From Deltaproteobacteria bacterium (lineage in GTDB: Bacteria; Chloroflexota; Dehalococcoidia; Dehalococcoidales; BS750m-G39), in the NCBI GenBank assembly GCA_013202445.1, contig JABMRW010000099.1:1-7723 (forward strand): a stretch of DNA of 7,723 nt, written 5' to 3'. The notes beneath the pieces are model-generated. The model saw nothing but the letters and a program-made list of their open reading frames with translations. It did not search any database and was not told the DNA's origin. Positions 5,231-7,723 of the stretch are shown one piece after another. The translations under genes were made by a program, and so were the position numbers. Each line of letters opens with the position of its first letter. The stretch's first letter is position 1.

Positions 5231-7280
5231 TCTCGGCTTCACGTTCGGCGATAATCTTCTGGGAAACGTGGGCCGGCACCTGTTCGTAGTGGCTGAAGGT
5301 CATCTCGTAGCTGCCCCGCCCCTGTGTTATCGATTTCAGGTCTATGGCGTAGCGCAGGACCTCGGCCAGCGGCACCTGGGCATCGATAATGTTGATGCCT
5401 CCCCCCGGGTTCATCCCCTGTACCCGCGCCCGCTTGGTGTTAAGGTCGCCGATGATATCGCCGGTGAACTCCTCGGGGACGGTAACGGTGATATCCTCTA
5501 TTGGCTCGAGCAGGATAGGCTGCCCCTCGACTAACCCTTTCTTTAGCGCCCCGGCCCCGGCAATCTTGAAGCATATCTCCGAGGAATCAACCGGGTGGAA
5601 GCTGCCGTCGTAGACGGTGGCCCTCAGGTCGGCAATCGGGTAGTGCGCCAGCACCCCTTCCTTAAAGGCTTCGTTGACGCCCTTTTCCACCGCCGGGATA
5701 TAGTTTCTGGGTATAGACCCGCCGACTACCTTGGCGGCGAACTCGTTACCGGTGCCCCGCGGCAGGGGCTCAAGCTCGAGCTTGACATGCCCGTACTGGC
5801 CGTGCCCCCCCGTCTGCTTCTTATGCTTATATTCGGCCTTGGCGCCGGTGGTAATCGTCTCTTTATAGGGGACTTTGGGTGTTTCCAGCGTCACCCCCAC
5901 CCCGAACTTGCGCAGCATCTTTTCCGCCGCCACCTCCAGGTGGGACTCCCCGATTCCGGATAAAACCGTCTCGTTGGTGTCGGTATCACGGCGCACGCGG
6001 AGGGTGTGGTCTTCCTCAACCATCCGGGTCAGGGCCGCTCCCAGTTTGTCCACGTCGGTCTTGGTCTTGGGATGTACCCCCAGGCTGAAAGCCGGCTCGG
6101 GGAACTCGACGGGGGCGATCTTGAGCGGCTTGTCCTGGCTGCTCAGGGTATCGCCGGTGTTGGTCAGGGCCAGCTTGGCCACCGCCCCGATATCCCCCGC
6201 CCCCAGCTGGGGCACCGCCTCCTGGTTCTTGCCCCTCAGCACGAATAGCTGCCCGATGCGCTCGGGGCCCTTGTGGTTGGCATTCCACACATGGGAGTTG
6301 CTGTTGATGGCGCCGTTATAGACCCGGAAGTAGGTCAGCTTGCCCACGTAGGGGTCGGCGCTGGTCTTGAATACTAGGGCCGCCAGCGGGGCATCGGCGC
6401 TGGGCTCAACCATCTGTTTTGTTGAATCGCTTATAGTTACCACCTTCCGCTCTTTGGCCGAAGGCATGTAGTCATGTATGGCGTTAAGAAACAGCTTGAA
6501 GCCGATATTTTTCAGCGCCGAGCCGGTAAAGATAGGTATCACCTTGCCGCTTACCACCGCCTGCCGCAGGCCGGCCCCCAGCTCTTCCTGGCTTAGCTCG
6601 CCGCCCTCAAGGTACTTCTCGATGAGCTTGTCATCGGCCTCGGCGGCGGCTTCTATTAGCTTCTCCCGGTAAGATTCGGCCTGGCTCTTTAGCGGTTCGG
6701 GAATCTCCGCCTCTTTTCCCTCGGTGCCGGTGTAGGCTTTCATGGTCAGCAGGTCAATCACGCCCTCGAATTTATCCTGGGCGCCTATGGGCAGCTGCGC
6801 CGGCAGGCACCTGGGGCCGAACTTGGCCTGGATCTGTGCCACCGTTTTATTAAAGTCGGCGTTTTCGCGGTCCATCTTGTTGACAAAGATAATGCGGGGT
6901 AGAGCGTCTTCCTCGCAGTATTTCCAGGCTATTTCGGTGCCCACCTCTACCCCGGAGGCGGCGCAGACAAAGATTGCCGCCCCTTCGGCCACCCTTAACG
7001 CCGCCTTGACCTCGCCGACGAAGTCGGCGTAGCCGGGGGTATCCAGGAGGTTAATCTTGGTATCTTGCCACTGGCAGGGGAGAACAGACAGGTTTATGCT
7101 TATCTGGCGCTTTACCTCGTCGGGCTCGTAGTCCGAGGTGGTACTGCCGTCATCAGTCTTGCCCAGGCGCTTGATGGCGCCGGTGGTAAACAGCATGGCC
7201 TCGGCGGCCAAGGTCTTACCGGCGCCGCTGTGTGACAGCAAAACGACGTTGCGCATATTCTCCAGTCCCTGGTTTTGCAT
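5211..7280 (-). CDS. Elongation factor G paralogue of the EF-G-2 type (translational GTPase)
   Basis: This is a full five-domain EF-G-like GTPase of 689 residues, expected to act on the ribosome in translocation or a related step. G1 is SHSGAGKT (16-23), switch I includes GSTTSDYEPDEVKRQISI (45-62), G3 is DTPGYADF (80-87), G4 is NKMD (134-137) and G5 is GSALKN (253-258). Domains II, III, IV and V run roughly 295-390, 393-468, 470-590 and 591-680. Tyr84 occupies the place of the catalytic His of classical EF-G (DTPGHVDF), and Ser61 that of the switch I Thr. The general pattern resembles Thermus thermophilus EF-G-2 as I remember it. The domain IV tip is preserved: HKKQTGGHGQYG (486-497) and FHPVDSSE (561-568), with His562 equivalent to E. 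coli His583. The start at 7280 has AGGTG (CACCT at 7286-7290) 5 bases upstream. Met9 (7254-7256) is an alternative, but its GGAG is only 3 bases away. A classical fusA is expected elsewhere in the genome. The gene appears monocistronic here. Confidence 0.9.
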   Translation of the reverse strand: MQNQGLENMRNVVLLSHSGAGKTLAAEAMLFTTGAIKRLGKTDDGSTTSDYEPDEVKRQISINLSVLPCQWQDTKINLLDTPGYADFVGEVKAALRVAEGAAIFVCAASGVEVGTEIAWKYCEEDALPRIIFVNKMDRENADFNKTVAQIQAKFGPRCLPAQLPIGAQDKFEGVIDLLTMKAYTGTEGKEAEIPEPLKSQAESYREKLIEAAAEADDKLIEKYLEGGELSQEELGAGLRQAVVSGKVIPIFTGSALKNIGFKLFLNAIHDYMPSAKERKVVTISDSTKQMVEPSADAPLAALVFKTSADPYVGKLTYFRVYNGAINSNSHVWNANHKGPERIGQLFVLRGKNQEAVPQLGAGDIGAVAKLALTNTGDTLSSQDKPLKIAPVEFPEPAFSLGVHPKTKTDVDKLGAALTRMVEEDHTLRVRRDTDTNETVLSGIGESHLEVAAEKMLRKFGVGVTLETPKVPYKETITTGAKAEYKHKKQTGGHGQYGHVKLELEPLPRGTGNEFAAKVVGGSIPRNYIPAVEKGVNEAFKEGVLAHYPIADLRATVYDGSFHPVDSSEICFKIAGAGALKKGLVEGQPILLEPIEDITVTVPEEFTGDIIGDLNTKRARVQGMNPGGGINIIDAQVPLAEVLRYAIDLKSITQGRGSYEMTFSHYEQVPAHVSQKIIAEREAERQAEKA

Positions 7281-7321
7281 CTGGGCACCTACTCTTTAGC
7301 TGAGTCTAATAATCCAACAAG

Positions 7322-7349
7322 CTATTATACTCGGACTATTATACTCGGA
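7322..7349. repeat. Perfect tandem 14-bp direct repeat with two TATAAT boxes
   Basis: CTATTATACTCGGA occurs twice head to tail, at 7322-7335 and 7336-7349, with no mismatch. On the - strand each copy reads TCCGAGTATAATAG, so the -10 hexamer is duplicated 14 bases apart (7343-7338 and 7329-7324). It lies about 40 bases upstream of the EF-G-2 start codon. It could be a duplicated promoter element giving two start sites, a paired operator, or a recent slippage duplication. Confidence 0.85.
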
Positions 7350-7366
7350 GGTTGGTGATAGGGCAA
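7338..7366 (-). promoter_or_regulatory. Candidate sigma-70-type promoter for the EF-G-2 gene
   Basis: Read on the - strand, TTGCCC (7366-7361, 4 of 6 matches to TTGACA) is followed after exactly 17 bases by a perfect TATAAT (7343-7338). Transcription would start near 7330-7332, giving a leader of about 50 bases before the ATG at 7280. The -10 box lies in one copy of a tandem 14-base repeat; the other copy carries a second TATAAT but has no recognisable -35 at a proper distance. Confidence 0.6.
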
Positions 7367-7402
7367 GTTCAGTTTTATTTTAAGGTGACCCTATCCCCTG
7401 TA

Positions 7403-7431
7403 TCCCCTTCCCCTTAACAAGGGGAAGGGGA
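7403..7431. repeat. Perfect 13-bp palindrome of C4/G4 blocks (REP-like hairpin)
   Basis: TCCCCTTCCCCTT (7403-7415) and AAGGGGAAGGGGA (7419-7431) are exact reverse complements around a 3-base AAC loop. A T-rich stretch follows on the + strand (ATTATTTTA, 7434-7442), so a factor-independent terminator for + strand transcripts is conceivable, but no + strand gene precedes it. A dispersed intergenic palindrome is the better reading. Confidence 0.7.
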
Positions 7432-7443
7432 AGATTATTTTAG

Positions 7444-7465
7444 AAGAGGGGCTAGCGCCCCTCTT
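7444..7465. repeat. Perfect 9-bp palindrome with TAGC loop
   Basis: AAGAGGGGC (7444-7452) and GCCCCTCTT (7457-7465) are exact complements around a 4-base loop. It lies 12 bases after the larger palindrome at 7403-7431 and probably belongs to the same repeat unit. On the - strand the stem is followed by CTAAAATAAT, too weak a T-run for a confident terminator. Confidence 0.6.
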
Positions 7466-7492
7466 AGACTCTCTCATTCCCCACCCCCAGAT

Positions 7493-7576
7493 GGGAGGAA
7501 TTAACCTCCCCTTCTCCCCCCACTCCACCGTTTTGAACGAATCTTTTCCTCCCACCCTTGGAGGCATAGCCTCTAA
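7493..7576. repeat. Cluster of short GGAGG/CCTCC hairpins
   Basis: Three small inverted repeats follow one another: GGGAGG/CCTCCC (7493-7498 with 7505-7510, 6-base loop), CCTCC/GGAGG (7548-7552 with 7560-7564, 7-base loop), and TTGGAGGC/GCCTCTAA (7558-7565 with 7569-7576, one G-U pair, 3-base loop). The last two share bases and cannot form at once. They look like degraded or alternative members of the spacer's palindromic family. Confidence 0.4.
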
Positions 7577-7598
7577 AACTCTCTTCCCCTGCCCGGTT

Positions 7599-7619
7599 TC
7601 CCCCTTTTGTAAAGGGGGA
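7599..7619. repeat. Perfect 9-bp palindrome followed by a second G5 block
   Basis: TCCCCCTTT (7599-7607) and AAAGGGGGA (7611-7619) pair perfectly around TGT. A near-copy of the right arm, AAGGGGGAT, follows at 7622-7630, and ATCCCCTT at 7637-7644 pairs with it except for one extra G. The pattern of a C5/G5 hairpin plus a trailing AAGGGGGATTT resembles a widespread bacterial intergenic repeat whose accidental translation gives KGGLRGI-like peptides. Confidence 0.6.
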
Positions 7620-7672
7620 CTAAGGGGGATTTCCTCATCCCCTTATCCCCCCACCCCTAAGAAGAAATTGAT

Positions 7673-7687
7673 AGAAGTATAACTTCT
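7673..7687. repeat. Short A/T-rich palindrome
   Basis: AGAAGT (7673-7678) and ACTTCT (7682-7687) are exact complements around ATA. Unlike the neighbouring palindromes it has no G/C runs, and it directly precedes the G-quadruplex motif. It could be an operator-like site or simply part of the repeat unit. Confidence 0.35.
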
Positions 7688-7690
7688 GTA

Positions 7691-7705
7691 GGGTGGGAGG
7701 GTGGG
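7691..7705 (+). other. G-quadruplex motif with single-base loops
   Basis: GGGTGGGAGGGTGGG has four runs of three G separated by single bases T, A and T. This is the arrangement known from model oligonucleotides to fold into very stable parallel quadruplexes. The last G-runs can instead pair with CCCCCTC at 7714-7720 (GAGGG/CCCTC plus GG/CC), so a quadruplex and a hairpin would compete. Confidence 0.75.
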
Positions 7706-7723
7706 AAATAAAACCCCCTCTAA

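Larger units (their letters stand above)
7281..7723. other. Gene-free spacer made of a promoter region plus a chain of G/C-run palindromes
   Basis: No convincing gene or RNA gene is present. Bases 7281-7370 hold the leader and promoter of the EF-G-2 gene. From about 7389 to the right edge the DNA is strongly strand-biased in C-runs or G-runs and contains successive palindromes (arms at 7403-7431, 7444-7465, 7493-7510, 7548-7564, 7558-7576, 7599-7619 and 7673-7687) and a G-quadruplex motif (7691-7705). Such mosaics resemble the dispersed REP-like intergenic repeats I recall from several environmental bacterial lineages. Copy number in this genome cannot be judged from one window. The spacer continues past the right edge. 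Confidence 0.7.

Noticed and set aside
5595..6321. Several open frames on the + strand opposite the EF-G-2 gene
   Set aside because: All lie opposite conserved EF-G domains II-IV and give Pro/Arg/Ser-rich translations with no domain signal, so they are shadows of the - strand gene.
7322..7349. CRISPR-like or phage attachment repeat
   Set aside because: Only two copies, directly abutting with no spacers, no cas or integrase gene, and a clear promoter context.
7357..7395. GATAGGG / CCCTATC inverted repeat around the EF-G-2 -35 box
   Set aside because: Only 7 base pairs with a 25-base loop; this is likely by chance in such biased sequence. It is noted because it brackets the predicted -35.
7479..7521. 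Third quadruplex motif from C-runs at 7479-7488 and 7508-7521
   Set aside because: The middle loop would be 19 bases long, beyond the usual limit, so the motif is weak.
7491..7682. Possible 63-codon + strand gene in the right-hand spacer
   Set aside because: It runs straight through the palindromes. Its product is low-complexity, rich in Pro and Ser, and contains CKGGLRGI, a typical accidental translation of the C5/G5 intergenic repeat. There is GGGAGGAATT-like sequence nearby, but no ribosome site at a proper distance upstream of the ATG.

Overview
The window is GC-rich bacterial chromosome with seven protein genes. Six run on the + strand (about 1-5214), one long gene runs on the - strand (5211-7280), and the last ~440 bases hold no gene but many short palindromes. 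The best guess for the source is an uncultured Chloroflexota bacterium of the Dehalococcoidia type. That is an inference from remembered protein resemblances (an EF-G-2-type factor, ETF, and a NEW3-domain/ABC exporter module) and from the style of the G/C-run palindromes in the spacer. No rRNA or other taxonomic marker is present, so this placement is soft.

Layout. Bases 1-605 are the 3' two-thirds of a release-factor glutamine methyltransferase (prmC/hemK) cut by the window edge. A plausible promoter at the end of prmC (consensus TTGACA, 17-base spacer, extended -10), followed by a small perfect palindrome next to the ribosome-binding site, leads into etfB (663-1463) and etfA (1474-2472), the two subunits of an electron transfer flavoprotein. 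With gaps of only 24, 3 and 6 bases, these are followed by a secreted, membrane-anchored protein with two NEW3-like beta-sandwich regions (2497-3375), an ABC-type ATPase (3379-4314) and an ABC-2-type permease (4321-5214). The five genes look like one transcription unit.

The permease gene meets the next gene tail to tail, and their stop codons share the tetranucleotide CTAA. That gene, on the - strand, is a complete elongation-factor-G paralogue of the EF-G-2 type. It keeps the domain IV translocation residues but has Tyr where the catalytic His of classical EF-G lies. Upstream of it are a perfect tandem 14-bp repeat carrying two TATAAT boxes and a good candidate promoter. The remaining spacer (about 7350-7723) is a string of G/C-run palindromes, ending in a textbook G-quadruplex motif with single-base loops.

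How they fit together. ETF carries electrons from flavin dehydrogenases. The NEW3 protein, ATPase and permease together look like an ABC export or membrane-remodelling system of unknown substrate. Nothing in the window shows a functional link between the two beyond operon order. I do not see clear evidence of a new defence or mobile system. The least explained elements are the palindromic spacer, the tandem -10 repeat and the ETF-exporter linkage.
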